The notes below the pieces were generated by a model. The model was not told where the DNA came from. It saw only the letters and a program-made list of their open reading frames with translations, and searched no databases. A stretch of DNA of 64,000 nt, from assembly GCF_023065955.2 (NCBI RefSeq), contig NW_026622886.1:15820001-15884000 (forward strand). Direction: 5' to 3'. Both the position numbers and the translations under genes were made by a program. The DNA is from Ursus arctos. Taxonomy: Eukaryota; Chordata; Mammalia; Carnivora; Ursidae. Positions 1 through 12,190 of the stretch are shown piece by piece; within the stretch, counting starts at the first letter, position 1; each line of letters starts with the position of its first letter.

Positions 1-201
1 CACAAAGGAAACAATGCAGCAGAAAGAAATGGTCACGGGCAAAGGAGTCTGGCTTATAAACCGCGAGGTCACAGAGGTTGTTTCAACTGGAGACTCAGAG
101 GCAGGAAAGATAAAACTGGAGGAGGCACAGACCAGAGGTAGGTCCACCAATGCAGGAAAGCCTAATCTTATGGGTGGGGGCAAGTAGGAGAAGAATGAGT
201 C
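1..201. other. APAF1 intron, nothing recognised
   Basis: Intronic flank left of the L1 insertion. No exon or repeat family recognised. Confidence 0.5.
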
Positions 202-224
202 AAGAAACACCAAGGAACTAATCA
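202..224. repeat. Left target-site duplication of the L1
   Basis: AAGAAACACCAAGGA followed by ACTAATCA, matched at 3087-3108 by AAGAAACACCGAGGA followed by GTAATCA, with one indel and about two mismatches. An old duplication starting with an A-rich L1-endonuclease-like site. Confidence 0.75.
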
Positions 225-2965
225 TGACGAGATTGAAGCAGTGATCAAAAACCTTCCAAAAACCAAGAGTCCAGGGCCTGACGGATTCCCCAGGGAATTC
301 TACCAAACATTCAAAGAGGAAATAATACCTATTCTCCTGAAGCTGTTTCAAAAAATAGAAACAGAAGGAAAACTACCAAACTCATTCTATGAGGCCAGTA
401 TTACCTTGATCCCCAAACCAGACAAAGATCCCATCAAAAAAGAATTACAGACCGATATCCCTGATGAATATGGATGCCAAAGTTCTCAACAAGATCCTAG
501 CTAATACGATCCAACAGTACATTAAAAGGATTTTCCATCATGACCAAGTGGGATTCATCCCTGGGATGCAAGGGTGGTTCTACATTCACAGACTGATCAG
601 TGTGATAGATCACATTAATAAGAGAAGAGACAAGAACCATATGATCCTTTCAATTGATGCAGAAAAAACATTTGACAAAATACAGCATCCTTTCCTGATT
701 AAAACCCTTCAGAGTGTAGGGATAGAGGGTACATTCCTCAATTTCATAAAAACCATCTATGAAAAGCCCACAGAGAATATCATTCTCAATGGGGAAAAGC
801 TGAAAGCCTTTCCCTTAAGATCAGAAACACGACGAGGATGCTCACTCTCGCCATTATTGTTCAATATAGTAATAGAAATGCTAGCAACAGCAATCAGACA
901 ACAAAAAAGAATAAAAGGTATTCAAACTGGCAAAGAAGAAGTCAAACTCTCTCTCTTTGCAGATGACATGGTACTTTATATGGAAAACCCAAAAGACTCC
1001 ACCCCCAAATTACTAGAACTCATACAACAATTCTGTAATATGGCAGGATACAAAATCAATGCTCAGAAATCAGTTGCATTTCTATACACAAACAATGGGT
1101 CTGAAGAAAGAGAAATTAGGGCATAGATTCCATTTACAATAGCACCAAAAATCATAAGATATCTCAGAATAAACTTAACCAGAGAGGTAAAGGATCTATA
1201 CTCTAGAAAGCACAGAACACTGATGAAAGACACTGAAGAAGACACAAAAAGATGGAAAAACATTCTATGCTTATGGATTGGAAGAATAAACATAGTTAAA
1301 ATGTCTGTGCTACCCAGAGCAATCTACACTTTCAACACCATTCCAATCAAAATACCAATGACATTTTTCAAAGAGCTGGAACAAACAATCCTAAAATTTG
1401 TGTGGAACCAGAAAAGACCCCGAATCACCAAGGAAATGTTGAAAAAGAAAAACAAAGCTGGGGGCATCACGTTGCCTTATTTCAAGCTATACTACAAAGC
1501 TGTGATCACCAAGACAGCATGGTACTGGCACAAAAACAGACACATAGACCAAGGGAACAGAATAGAGACTCCAGAAATGGACCCTCAACTTTATGGTCAA
1601 CTAATCTTTGACAAAGCAGGAAAAAACATCCAGTGGAAAAAAGACAGACTCTTCAATAAATGGTGCTGGGAAAATTGGACAGCTATATACAAAAAAATGA
1701 AAATTGACCACTCTCTCACACCACACACAAAGATAAACTCCAAATGGATGAAAGACCTCAATGTCAGACAGGAATCCATCAAAATCATAGAGAAGAACAT
1801 AGGCTGTAACTTCTTTGACATTGGCCACAGCAACTTCTTTCACGACACATCTCCAAAAGCAAGAGAAACAAAAGAAAAAATGAACCTTTGGGACTTCATC
1901 AAGATAAAAAGTTTTTGCACAGCAAAGGAAACAGTCATCAAAACAAAGAGGCAACCCACAGAATGGGAGAAAATATTTGCAAATGAAACTACAGATAAAA
2001 GGCTGGTATCCAAGATCTATAAAGAACTTCTCAAACTCACTACATGAGAAACAAATAATCAAATCAAAAAATGGGCAGAAGATATGAACACTTTTCCAAT
2101 GAAGACATACAAATGGCTAACAGACACGTGAAAAAATGTTCAAAATTAGCCATCAGGGAAATTCAAATCAAAACCACTTTGAGATACCACCTTACACCAG
2201 TTAGAATAGCAAAAATTGACAAGGCAAGAAACAACAAATGTTGGAGAGGATGTGGAGAAAGGGGAACCCTCTTACACTGTTGATGGGAATGCAAGTTGGT
2301 ACAGCCACTTTGGAAAATAGTGTGGAGGTCCCTCAAAAAGTTAAAAATAGAGCTACCCTATGACCCAGCAATTGCACTACCGGGGATTTACCCCAAAGAT
2401 ACAGACGTAGTGAAGAGAAGGGCCATATGCACCCCAATGTTCATAGCAGCATTGTCCACAATAGCTAAATTGTGGAAGGAGCCAAGATGCCCTTCAACAG
2501 ATGAATAGATAAAGAAGATGTGGTACGTATATACAATGGAATATTACTCAGCCATCAGAAAGAACGATTACCCAGCATTTGCAGCAACATGGATGGGACT
2601 GGAGGAGATTATGCTAAGTAAAATAAGTCAAGCAGCAAAAGACAATTATCATATGGTTTCACTCATTTATGGAACATAAGGAATAGCAGGGTGATCAGTA
2701 GGAGAAGGAAGGGAAGAATGAAGGGGGGGTTAAACAGAAGGGGGAATAACCACGAGAGACTATGGACTCTGGGAAACAAACTGAGGGTTTCAGAGGGGAA
2801 GAGGGTGGGGGACTGGGATAGGCCGGTGATGGGTATTAAGGAGGGTATGTACTGCATGGAGCACTGGGTGTTATACACAAACAATGAATCATGGAACACT
2901 ACATCAAAAACTAATGATGTACTATATGGTGACTAACATAACATAATAAAAAAAGTTTTTAAAAA
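225..2965 (+). mobile_element. 5'-truncated, inactivated L1 (ORF2 and 3'UTR)
   Basis: A LINE-1 retrotransposon antisense to APAF1, truncated at the 5' end inside ORF2. Reverse transcriptase sequence begins at [20 protein letters not shown] and includes the catalytic motif [14 protein letters not shown] (about 955-990). The maturase-like and C-terminal part follows ([23 protein letters not shown]) up to about 2680, then a short 3'UTR and A-rich tail at 2945-2965. It is dead: a frameshift near 440-465, in-frame TAG at 1124-1126, TGA at 2045-2047, TGA for Trp at 2281-2283 and TAG at 2506-2508. Full-length L1 is 6 to 7 kb, so the 5'UTR, ORF1 and endonuclease are missing. The target duplication (202-224 and 3086-3109) lies beyond an extra 3' segment. 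Confidence 0.93.
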
Positions 2966-3085
2966 AAGACACAGGCACCAGATGTGGGACAATTTCATCA
3001 TCAAAATAAATATTAATAGTAATGGATTTTGATCAATTTAATAAAACAGCAATTAATCCAAAAAAAAAAAGGAAGAAAGAAAGAA
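2966..3085 (+). mobile_element. Probable L1 3'-transduced sequence with second poly(A)
   Basis: Unrelated sequence of about 95 bp after the L1's own A-rich tail, followed by AATAAA at 3040-3045 and a second poly(A) about 15 nt later (3060-3085, AAAGAAAG-rich). The target-site duplication comes only after this second tail. That order (L1, poly A, non-L1 sequence, polyadenylation signal, poly A, duplication) is the known signature of 3' transduction. Single-locus evidence; the source element is not identified here. Confidence 0.7.
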
Positions 3086-3109
3086 AAGAAACACCGAGGA
3101 GTAATCAAC
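3086..3109. repeat. Right target-site duplication of the L1
   Basis: Imperfect copy of 202-224 placed directly after the second poly(A). It sets the right boundary of the L1 plus transduced insertion. Confidence 0.75.
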
Positions 3110-3603
3110 AGAATATGAAAGACAAGAGAGAGTCCCACACAATTCCAAGGTTTGTAGTTTGGAAAGGTGGTTAAATAATGAGGTCATTAACAAAGATAGA
3201 GAAAAAAGAAAAGAATGGAGTAGTCAATGAACCCAACCTGCTAGCATCATTTCACTGGAATGTGATTTTCAGAACTATCAATTTATGTCAATTACATAAA
3301 CATTTACTGTGGATGTGCAATTAAACGTAAATCTCTTTCAGTGCTTTTTATCGCCTATAACAGATAGTAGAAACTCCATTTTACTGGTAATAGACAAAAA
3401 GTCATCAGTAAGGCAGAAATCAAAGCCCTCATGTTATTCATTTATCTGTTTGACACAAACTAAACGCCGATGCCATCCTCCAAAAACTCACAAAATATGA
3501 GACAGACACGTAGACAGAAACTTACTATTTTATACATCATTTGGACTCAATACATAACCAATACCAAACTTTTATGCACGCACATTTCAACTAATTGACC
3601 TAC
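3110..3603. other. APAF1 intron, nothing recognised
   Basis: Apparently unique intronic sequence between the L1 and exon 24. Short open frames here have no recognisable similarity. Confidence 0.5.
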
Positions 3604-3729
3604 CTTTGCAGTCTTGTCAGCAGATGTAGATGAAAACTTGGTAGCGTCAGGAGAAATATCACAAGAAAGTACTGTATCCCGGTGACAGACAAAGTCTTTT
3701 TCTATTCTTCCAGTAATAATACTCCATAC
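3604..3729 (-). CDS. APAF1: APAF1 exon 24: WD40 repeat (last exon in window)
   Basis: Residues about 1069 to 1110: VWSIITGRIEKDFVCHRDTV, LSCDISPDATKFSSTSADKT, AK. Human NIITGNKEKDF reads SIITGRIEKDF, and CHQGTV reads CHRDTV. Acceptor ttgaag|GTAT, donor GCAAAG|gtaggt, 126 bp, phase 0 at both ends. No exon for the following IWSFDLLLPLHEL segment is seen in 1-3603, so the terminal exons are outside the window. Confidence 0.94.
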
Positions 3730-4047
3730 CTTCAAAAAAAAAAAATTCAGAAGTTGACACTCTTAAGCACATTTTGTATTACTGAGCTTAATCATCTGGA
3801 ACACACATCTTTTATAAAGCAAGAGCTTCAGCCCGCTGGTTGTTCCGACCTCTTTAAGTGCCCTTTAGTAGACGCTCATCAACACACAGCAGATGTAGGT
3901 GATGCAGTAAACAGAACACAGGCATGAGAAAAGAGAGACCTAAAAATTTAAGTAGTTACTTACCATCCATCTGCTTTCAGCTTTCAAAATATAATCATTA
4001 CAGTATTAGGATACTTTTTTAAAAAAGAAACCTGTGTTTCAAATTAC

Positions 4048-4167
4048 CTTCACTGTTCCATCAAATGACCAGGAAAGCAGTTTTGAATTTTTCAAGAGCT
4101 TAAAGTCTTTTACTGTTTCCTGATGGGCTTGTAGAAAGACGTATTCTTCTGATTGCCAATTCCATAC
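4048..4167 (-). CDS. APAF1: APAF1 exon 23: WD40 repeat
   Basis: Residues about 1029 to 1068: VWNWQSEEYVFLQAHQETVK, DFKLLKNSKLLSWSFDGTVK. The first strand is the most changed part relative to human: NWQLDKCIFLRGHQE reads NWQSEEYVFLQAHQE. Acceptor ttcag|GTAT, donor GTGAAG|gtaatt, 120 bp, phase 0 at both ends. Confidence 0.94.
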
Positions 4168-7044
4168 CTGAATATCAAAGCAATAAGTCTGTTATAACTC
4201 TCTCCTCAAGATATCCCATTGCAGGAGTGTGGTAATATGTGCTCAACTGCCTAACATCTTTTGTCCTCATGGCATTTCAGTAAAACAAAGAAGAGTACCA
4301 AGAAAGAATACAGTATTCCCATTTTACAGACAGAGAGAAGAAAAGCTGGGATTAATTATCTTGACCAGGAGTAAAATAAAATATTTTTCCTCCTAAATAA
4401 AATTCATTTTCTTCAGTTGCTTGGAGAGTAGCTAATGATATCAGAAGATAGGCAAAAGCGACAATATTCTAGTGAGCTCACCATCTGATTAAATTTTCCA
4501 GAGAAAATTATCTTTATTACATATTCAATTTCCTAAGCCCCACAAGCTAGGCCAAGACTGAAGATCCTAGCTCCACCAAAGCTACTGAATCCTACTGGCC
4601 CTTCTGCCAGGGAAGGTCAGCTGACCAGAGCAGCTTCAAACTAAGTCATGGAATTTCTAAGTTTCAGAGATCTTAGCTATCAGCTATTCCCTAATGCAAT
4701 CTTCAAATTGACAGAAGAAGTAATACAGTACATTGTTTTTCACATGGAACTCTAGGAAGAATTCCTCAGGCATAAGGGAGAAGAAGAACTTGAAACCATG
4801 GAGACAGTGCATTCAAAGAAGGCTTGATGTATGGGCTGGAAGTATGATTCACAACCTGAGAAGGGCATTCCGAATAAAGGGAACGAATGCTTGAGTTAAA
4901 GCACAGCAACAGGAAAACGTGGAAAGATTATGGGGACTGGTTCATAGTTCAATCTGGCTGAAATACAGAACATACAAAAGAAACAGGGGGAAAAGGTTGG
5001 GAAGAGATTCAAAAAAACAAGCCCAGTGGGCCTGATGAAGCTGGATTTCTGAGCTGTGGGCAATCAGGCAGACTGGAACAGAATTTTCTTCTATTTTTTA
5101 ACATCAGGAATAAAAAGATAAAGAAAAATCAGCAACCACCACACGTATGCACATTAGTGATATTCTGGGTCAAGCTTCTGACTGGTGAAGGTTCAACGGT
5201 AGAAATGTTTTTAGGCTTTTCCTATCAGGCTTAGGCAAAACTGTAAAAGAAATGACAGTTCTCTTATCCCCTTCTTTACTCCTTTATCCTCCACACTTAG
5301 CAGCCACCCTACCCACTGAGCCCTGGCTCTCAGATCTCTCTCTCCTGTCTCCAAGTGCTCATTCACAGAATCAGGATATTAGGAGTAGGGTATCTGTATG
5401 AGGGCAAGGGGACCCTAGAAGAGGAGCTGGAAGTAAGAGGAGTTTTAAAGAGAATGAATTAGGAATTTCAGCATTTTAAGAACTCAAAGAGATATGTTGG
5501 GGGAAGGGGAAGAAAGAGAGGTTTCCTGCCTCCCCAAATCATATCAGAAAGGAAAGGTATTCCATGCGACTAAACATAAAATACCCCAGACCATTTCCAC
5601 TAGGAACTTTCTGGCTCTCTCCTACTTTCTGGGCTTTACTGGACTAGAGAAATAGTGGCTACTATGAACAGCTCTTCCTGAGTGACTAGCACTGCCATTC
5701 CTAGCTGTGTCTGATTCAGTGTTCAATCCTGACTTAAGTTCTTACTGCTGCCCTCCATATCAAGAAGTCAGAGAGCGTTCCTGAGCAGATGTAACACAAA
5801 ATTTGACAATTGCTAAAGGAAGATTAAGAATAGCCTTAGCAGTTTTTGTTGCAGAAGATTTCTGATAAGGCAGTGATGACAGGGACACTTTTTTGTTGGA
5901 CTCAAACACACTGTACTAACGGAATCATCTTACATAAGAGCTAAACTTCCACCAGCATTAGCCAAATGTATTAAGGTTGAGTTTGGGGATGTCTGTACCA
6001 TAAGCTATAATTTTTGCAATGCATATACACTACAGAGTTTTTTCAGGGTATAAATAGTAAAATTAAAATTTTAAAAATTCCGAAGATCTTCTTATATCTA
6101 AGAGAGTCAATATACTCTCATACATTGGCTCAGGTGAACATGGCTACTCTCTGGGCTTTATTTAACTCAAGAGAAAGGATCAAAAACTACCATAGGTAGA
6201 CCTCAATTTTCACAACTCTAAGTGCTATAAACAGGTGAGTTGATTTTGCAAATCTTGGCAATACCTTTAGTTTAGCTCAACAAAGATTTACTGAACTCCT
6301 ACTAAATTCCAGGCAAGCACACTGGGGACACAAAGATGAATAAAATAAACCTCCAAAACAGTAACTATGTGACATGTGTATAGATTTGCTAATTAACTTA
6401 ATCACTGTAATTATATCACAATGTGTACCTATTATATCAAATCATCACATACATCTAAAACATATACATTTTTGTCACACCTCAACAATGCTGTGGCGGG
6501 GGGAGGGGGGGGAGACAAACTTCCAATTAATTATTTGCTAAAAAATTAAAACAAAAACCCAACTAGTCAATTCTTGGAAATACCCCCCAACAGTTTTATT
6601 ACATGAATGTATACTCATTAAAAAATTTTAAATGTAAGAAGTACTCTGGATAGAGCACAAAAAGAGGATGAAACACCACTTAACTCATATTTCTAAAAAT
6701 AATCTAACTCTGATCCTAAAAATATTCCTAGAAATTATTTCTTCCCCTGGCTGAGAATATCTGATGTTCAAGCAGGTCATTAAACCTATGAATTTAGCTT
6801 CTGACAGAAAATCTATACAGTATACAATGTCTCAGCAGAATCAGCAGAATTCCATCAGATGTAGTTTAGTTTTACCCATTTCAAAGCCATCTGGAGAGGA
6901 AGAAAGGTGAATATCATGCTGAATTTCATAGCTAATACACCAGTATCATGGGAACCTGCAGTAAGTTTCTCACTGAAACCAAATTTCATTCCAATCCTAC
7001 AGAACTCACAAAGATACAACATAAAAATATTTTTTTCAAAACAG
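4168..7044. other. APAF1 intron 22/23, mostly unclassified
   Basis: Intronic. 4790-5060 reads like an old degraded interspersed repeat that I cannot name. 6365-6485 resembles an old L1 3' end, followed by a G-rich run at 6497-6513. The rest shows no gene or RNA signal. Confidence 0.45.
6365..6485 (+). mobile_element. Old L1 3'-end fragment
   Basis: The pattern taatcactgtaattatatca ... acacctcaacaatgctg matches the general layout of old mammalian L1 3' termini (cacctcaataaagctg). Degraded and short. Confidence 0.5.
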
Positions 7045-7154
7045 TTTCTTTTTAATGTTTATTTATTTTAGTAATCTCGACCCCAATGTGGGGCTCGAAT
7101 TCACGACCCAAGATCAAGAGTTGCATGCTCTTCTGAGTCAGCCAGGTGCCCTGT
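7045..7154 (-). mobile_element. Older carnivore SINE, short type
   Basis: Minus-oriented: T-rich start, TTTATTTTAGTAATCTC, a tRNA-like box with GGGGCTCGAA, ending GAGTCAGCCAGGTGCCC. It lacks the CT-rich body of the young SINEs. Confidence 0.8.
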
Positions 7155-7329
7155 CTAAACAGTTTTTAATACTATAACCATTGCTACTACAGGATATACA
7201 TATGTATTAAACAAAAAAACAGTAACTTCTGTTGAACATATGCATTTATATCTTCTTCACTTCCAAAACCCTATTACAATGACAAAGTCAAGAGAATGGG
7301 AATGAAGACAACAACAAAATGTTGGAGCC

Positions 7330-7549
7330 TGGGACACCTGGGTGGCTCAGTTGGTTAAGCGTCTGCCTTCGGCTCAGGTCATGATCCTGGGGTCCTGGGA
7401 CTGAGTGCCGCATAGGGCTCAGGCTCGGGCTCCCTGCTCAGCGGGGAGCCCGCCTCTCCCTCTGCCTGCCACTCTCCCTGCTTGTGCTCTCGAGCCCTCC
7501 CTCTCTCTCTCTCTGACAAGTAAATAAATAAAATCTCTAAAAACAAAAA
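7330..7549 (+). mobile_element. Carnivore SINE (SINEC type)
   Basis: tRNA-like head, CT-rich body, AATAAAATCTCT and A tail. Target duplication AAAATGTTGGAGCC at 7317-7329 and about 7549-7561. Confidence 0.92.
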
Positions 7550-7559
7550 AATGTTGGAG

Positions 7560-9073
7560 CCCGAAAAGCAGGAGAATGGTAACTGACTTAACCAAGAAAA
7601 CAGAATCCTAAAAGCATTACAGAAAGACAAAAGCAACAAAACAGACACTACAGAACTCACCAAATGCTCAGAAACTGAGGTCACTGAGGACATCAGAGGT
7701 GGGAGTAAGGGTGGGGCGAGGACCAGAACTATGAGGAATTGTGGGAAGATGGCAACCATGCAGGCATAGTTTTTTTAAAACTCCCTGAAGCCTCCATTAA
7801 AAGCAGACGAAGCAATTCAAATAGCAAAACCAAAAATGCACAAACAAAACCATGTTAACTGACGAAGTATCCCCACAAACCCCAAGATACAACTGAGTAG
7901 AGACAAACCGAGAGCTGCAAGGCTTGCATCCCAGCACCTACATGGGAAGAAGCAGAGAACAGCATGGAGAGTCTGACAGAACTAAAAACAAGAGAATTCC
8001 AAAACAGCCCAGTGACATTCACTGGAAAGTGCAGTGGACCAGCGGGAGAGCAGCAACAGACACTGAGTACAAGGCAACTATAGAAAAGTCTGGAAGGGCT
8101 AGACCAGTCTGGGACCTATGAACTCTCAAAATTAACCAGAACAAATACTATAATAATGAGGAGAAACTTCGGGAAACAGAATCAAAATCGAGTAGAACAG
8201 GATAATGACAGCAAAGGAAAGAGAAGGTCTAAATAAAAATGAAGGAAGGAGACAGGGCACAGCAGTATCATAGGAACAAGGCCATATTTTGAATGCTTTA
8301 TGAAAACAAAAGGAGGAAGAGCTGGAGAGCTACAAAGCTAGAAATGTTGGCATTGCCCACTCCTTCAAGGAGTTCAGGAAAATTAATTTTGTGTAAAAAA
8401 GGAAAGAACTGTCATTGAATACAAACAAAGTTACTATGAGAAAAAAAGAGTAAAGTGCAGAAAATGTTCCTCCAAGCAATGAGAGCAAGCCAGAAGGAAG
8501 ACTCTGAATTAAAGGGTACCAGCACAACTGAGGACAGAATTATAGTTTTGAGAAGAGGGGGATCAAATGAAGGTTTACACACTAAACAAGGAGACACGTT
8601 ACACCTACCTCTAGGGCTCTTCCCCACTTAGCTCTAAGAACCTGTCAGCCAGATGTATAACCTCTGCAGAAAGACAAGATGATTCCTCTCTATGAATCTG
8701 ACAAGACCAGGAAAAAAGACCTAAAGATATGGACAAAGATTCCCCATTCAGACCATTTTTCAGAAAAGGTCTCAGTCAACACAGAGAGCTTTCAATCAGC
8801 CTTTCAGTGTCACTTCTGGTAGCTAATGATCACCACACAGCTGAGGAAGACCTTTAAAACAAAAGGCCAAAACAACCACACAGAAAAAAACACCTTGAAG
8901 AAATAGCAGCTATGAATAAAAATGAAATTTTGAGGAAAAAATTATACATGATTTCTATATTATTTATACATCCATCCATCCTCAGAGAAAATATTACATC
9001 CATGAAACAAGAACACAATGTTCTTCAAAAGGAAGAAGAATGGACTCTTCAGCATTAAAAACAGTAGAAACGA
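7560..9073. other. APAF1 intron, nothing recognised
   Basis: A-rich intronic sequence between two SINEs. No exon, RNA gene or named repeat identified. Confidence 0.45.
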
Positions 9074-9276
9074 GGAGCGCCCAGGTATCTCAGTCAGTTA
9101 AGTGTCCAACTCTTAATTTTAACTCAGGTCATGATCTCAGGGTTGTGGGATCGAGCCCTGTGTCGGGCTCTACACTGAGTGTAGAGCCTACTTAAGATTC
9201 TCTCTCTTCCTCTCCTTCTGCCCCAGCTCCAGCACTCTCTCAATAAATACATACATACATATATACACAAATAAAT
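9074..9276 (+). mobile_element. Carnivore SINE (older, diverged)
   Basis: Diverged head GCGCCCAGGTATCTCAGTCA with CT-rich body and CATACATA tail. Target duplication AGTAGAAACGA / AGTAGAAATGA. Confidence 0.88.
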
Positions 9277-10051
9277 AGTAGAAATGAAAAACTCAATGAA
9301 AGGACTGGTAGAGAAAGCTGAAGAAAATTCCCAGAAAATAGAGCATGTTTAAAATGATGAAATGTAGAAAAACAAAATTACATGATCAGTCCAGGAGATC
9401 CACTATCTGAATAATGATTTTTAGAGAAAAAGAAAGCATTCTGGGGTGAAGAGGGATCAAAGAAAAAAATTAAATTTGAATTGAAAACCATTAAGTTTCC
9501 AAATTGAGAAGGGATCACAAATATCGAAAACAATGGATAAAACAAATACACGCCAAGACCCATCATCATGAAATTTCAAAATTCTAAGAACAAAGATCCT
9601 AAAATCTTCCAGAGAGAAAGATTAGGAATCAGAATGGCTTCAGATGTCTCAATATGAGCTTTGGAACCTTGGGAGAAAATGGAACAATGTCTTCAAAATT
9701 TTAGGGTAAAATAATTGCAAACCAGGCAAAGGTAGAACTGTCCTAAATTGCATTAAGGCAGAAAACACATTCATAGTACACTTAGTCTACTTAGTTATAA
9801 TGACATTAATGACCTAAACAAAATGTTATCATAATTGTATTAGGATAATGGGATTGATAAAAGAGTGTGTGCATATGTCAAAGGTAACACAGGTGGGAAA
9901 AGGAAAAAAGCTAAATTTTCATCTTAATACGTTCATCTTAATTTTCAGTAAATTCTCAAACATAGAAATTGGTAACATTATAAGAATGGGATATGGGGGC
10001 ATGAGGTAAATATCAAAAGAAACATCTAGAAGCTAAAAGAGGTGCTTCTGG

Positions 10052-10255
10052 GGGCGCCTGGGTGGCACAGCGGTTAAGCATCTGCCTTCCGCTCAGGGCG
10101 TGGTCCTGGCATTCTGGGATCGAGCCCCACATCAGGCTCCTCCGCTATGAGCCTGCTTCTTCCTCTCCCATTCCCCCTGCTTGTGTTCCCTCTCTCGCTG
10201 GCTGTCCCTATCTCTGTCGAATAAATAAATAAAATCTTTAAAAAAAAAAAAAAAA
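10052..10255 (+). mobile_element. Young carnivore SINE (bear-type subfamily)
   Basis: Head GGCGCCTGGGTGGCACAGCG, TCGCTGGCTGTCCC and AATAAATAAATAAAATC tail. Long target duplication AAAGAGGTGCTTCTGG on both sides, almost perfect, so a recent insertion. Confidence 0.95.
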
Positions 10256-10504
10256 AAGAGGTGCTTCTGGAGAATGAGTAATGGGGGGGTCTATTTTCCA
10301 TAATGAGCTTTGTAATACTACCTAAGTTTTGAAAGTATGTTTTTATGAAAGTTTCAGTGCACAAAGTTAATTTTTAAAAGAATATATAGTAGGCTTAAGG
10401 CCTCGGTATCCACAATCCTTCATTATGACAAACTATTCTTTTTTCATAGGATTTCATTCCTATAATAAACATTTTATCCTTAAAAGAATAAAATTATTTC
10501 AGAG

Positions 10505-10710
10505 GGATGCCTGGGTGTATCAGTCAGTTAAGTGTCCGACTCTTGATCTGGGGTCAGGTCATGATCTCAGGGTAATGAGATCAAGCCCTGTGACAGGCCC
10601 TGTGCTCAATGAGGAGCCTGGTTGGGATTCTCTCTCTCTCTCTCCTTCTGCCCCTCTCCTGCTTACACGTGTGCACTCTCACTCTCTATTAAGAAAAATA
10701 AATAAATAAA
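10505..10710 (+). mobile_element. Carnivore SINE (older)
   Basis: Head GATGCCTGGGTGTATCAGTC, CTCTTGATCTGG box, CT-rich stretch and AATAAATAAATA tail. Flanked by similar TTATTTCA sequence. Confidence 0.9.
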
Positions 10711-11077
10711 AATTTATTTCAATCGGATTTTACTACTATCAAGAAAAGTAAAGGGAAATTATACAAATGTGGCAAAAAAAGTATATTTATTGATACAAAT
10801 CCAAATACCAAGGCAGGCAGGGGAACTCAAATGACTCCTTGACCTTCAAAATAAACAACCTTCCAGTAGAAGTTTCCCAAGTCAAATTGTCTGCCTCACC
10901 CACAGGAAAATATGAAACATGAATGGGTTTCATCCGAATCTATGTGTACGATCTGAATGTATGGCCACAGTAATATGATCTTAAAGAAATGTTTAAAATG
11001 CACACCAGATCTGAGCCACAACCAAAGTGTTCCTTGCTAGTGTATTACATATGTTGGAAGTTAATCCTTCCCCTCAC

Positions 11078-11203
11078 CTGAATTGAAGAATCATCAGAGC
11101 TTGAAATAAGAGTCTTCCCATCATCTGTGAACTGGATGTGCTGCACAGTTTTCTTGTGCCCAATCCTGGATTGGAAGATTCTGTTGTTTAGGAGTTCTAA
11201 AAT
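11078..11203 (-). CDS. APAF1: APAF1 exon 22: WD40 repeat
   Basis: Residues about 987 to 1028: ILELLNNRIFQSRIGHKKTV, QHIQFTDDGKTLISSSDDSS, IQ. It reads closer to a canonical WD40 unit (GHKKTV, DDGKT) than the human FQHKKTV and ADEKT as recalled. Acceptor ttgaag|ATTT, donor ATTCAG|gtgagg, 126 bp, phase 0 at both ends. Confidence 0.95.
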
Positions 11204-11969
11204 CTTCAAAATAGAAATGCCCAGAAAATTAGTACCAAGAAATTCAGCAACACGCAGGTACTACACCCCAAAAACATAAAATCAGACTACAGAAGAACAT
11301 AAAATTTCTATCTCATAGTGCTTTCATTTTAATTAAAGGCACACAAATGACTGGTATATATGTATGCACAAGCGGAGCACACACATATGCATGCACACAC
11401 ACACCCTAAAATAAAACACTCCCTGGAATGACCAGATAGCAGTAGGAACCAGTGGCCCTTCTGAGAACTCAACTACCCAATTCATCAAACAAGTGGCAGC
11501 CTGGACTCAGCCTCCAAAAAGAAAATGACATTTAAGATGAACAGAGAGGAGAGAGAAGAAAAAATCTGGATGAGAGACAAGGCAAGCTCTTTATAAAACA
11601 ACACAGACAAGGAAAGATAGGGGGTAATGAGGGAAACAGGTAACAGGAAAGAAAATATGAGTAGGCTGGGGAAGTATATTAAGAAGACTTAAAAGGGCTA
11701 AAGACTAATATGCCAAATGCAGAGATTAAGAAAGTGGTAACAGAACTCAAAAACTAATGACTATGTCAAAAAGGCTTTCAAGTGAACTCACCACAAACAA
11801 AACAAAACAAAGTTCTTTTGCCCAAATCAAATGTACTCAAGGAAGCCTAAGGAAAATACAAATGATACTAATATAGGACATTGTAGAAATTCAAACCTAA
11901 CCTGCATGTCTGATAAAAGGCCCTTTATAAAGCTAAGGGAAACTGTGTGAGTGAGAGCCTTCCCCAATG
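11204..11969. other. APAF1 intron, nothing recognised
   Basis: Intronic. A small CA-rich patch lies at about 11372-11402. No gene or named repeat seen. Confidence 0.45.
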
Positions 11970-11984
11970 AGCAGGGCACACAAT

Positions 11985-12190
11985 CTTACAATTGCTGTAC
12001 AGCAAAGGAAGACTCGCATCCTAGTTGAGCACAGAGGCTCGGAGACCTAGGGGTTTGAACTGTAGCTCCGCCACTTACTGATTTAATGAAAGTTGTGGAA
12101 ACTAGGAGTTTAGACATCTGTAAAACAGGAATAACAACACCTAACATCCAGGGTGTTAAAATAATTCCATGAGAGAAACTGATAAACACC
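11985..12190 (+). mobile_element. MIR-like ancient SINE
   Basis: Contains the MIR-type core layout: GGGTTTGAACTGTAGCTCCG, CCACTTACTGA, then TCTGTAAAACAGGAATAACA. Degraded, plus orientation. Confidence 0.7.

Noticed and set aside
464..2047. Long open frames with reverse-transcriptase motifs
   Set aside because: They are pieces of one 5'-truncated L1 ORF2 broken by stops and a frameshift; not a functional or host gene.
3547..3735. Open frames extending WD40 exons into flanking introns (also 41526, 37622, 34200, 25778)
   Set aside because: The parts beyond the GT/AG sites are intron read-through; exon limits were set by splice sites and phase.
6494..6513. Short G-rich run as a regulatory element
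   Set aside because: Too short and adjacent to an old L1 3' end; reads as tail decay.
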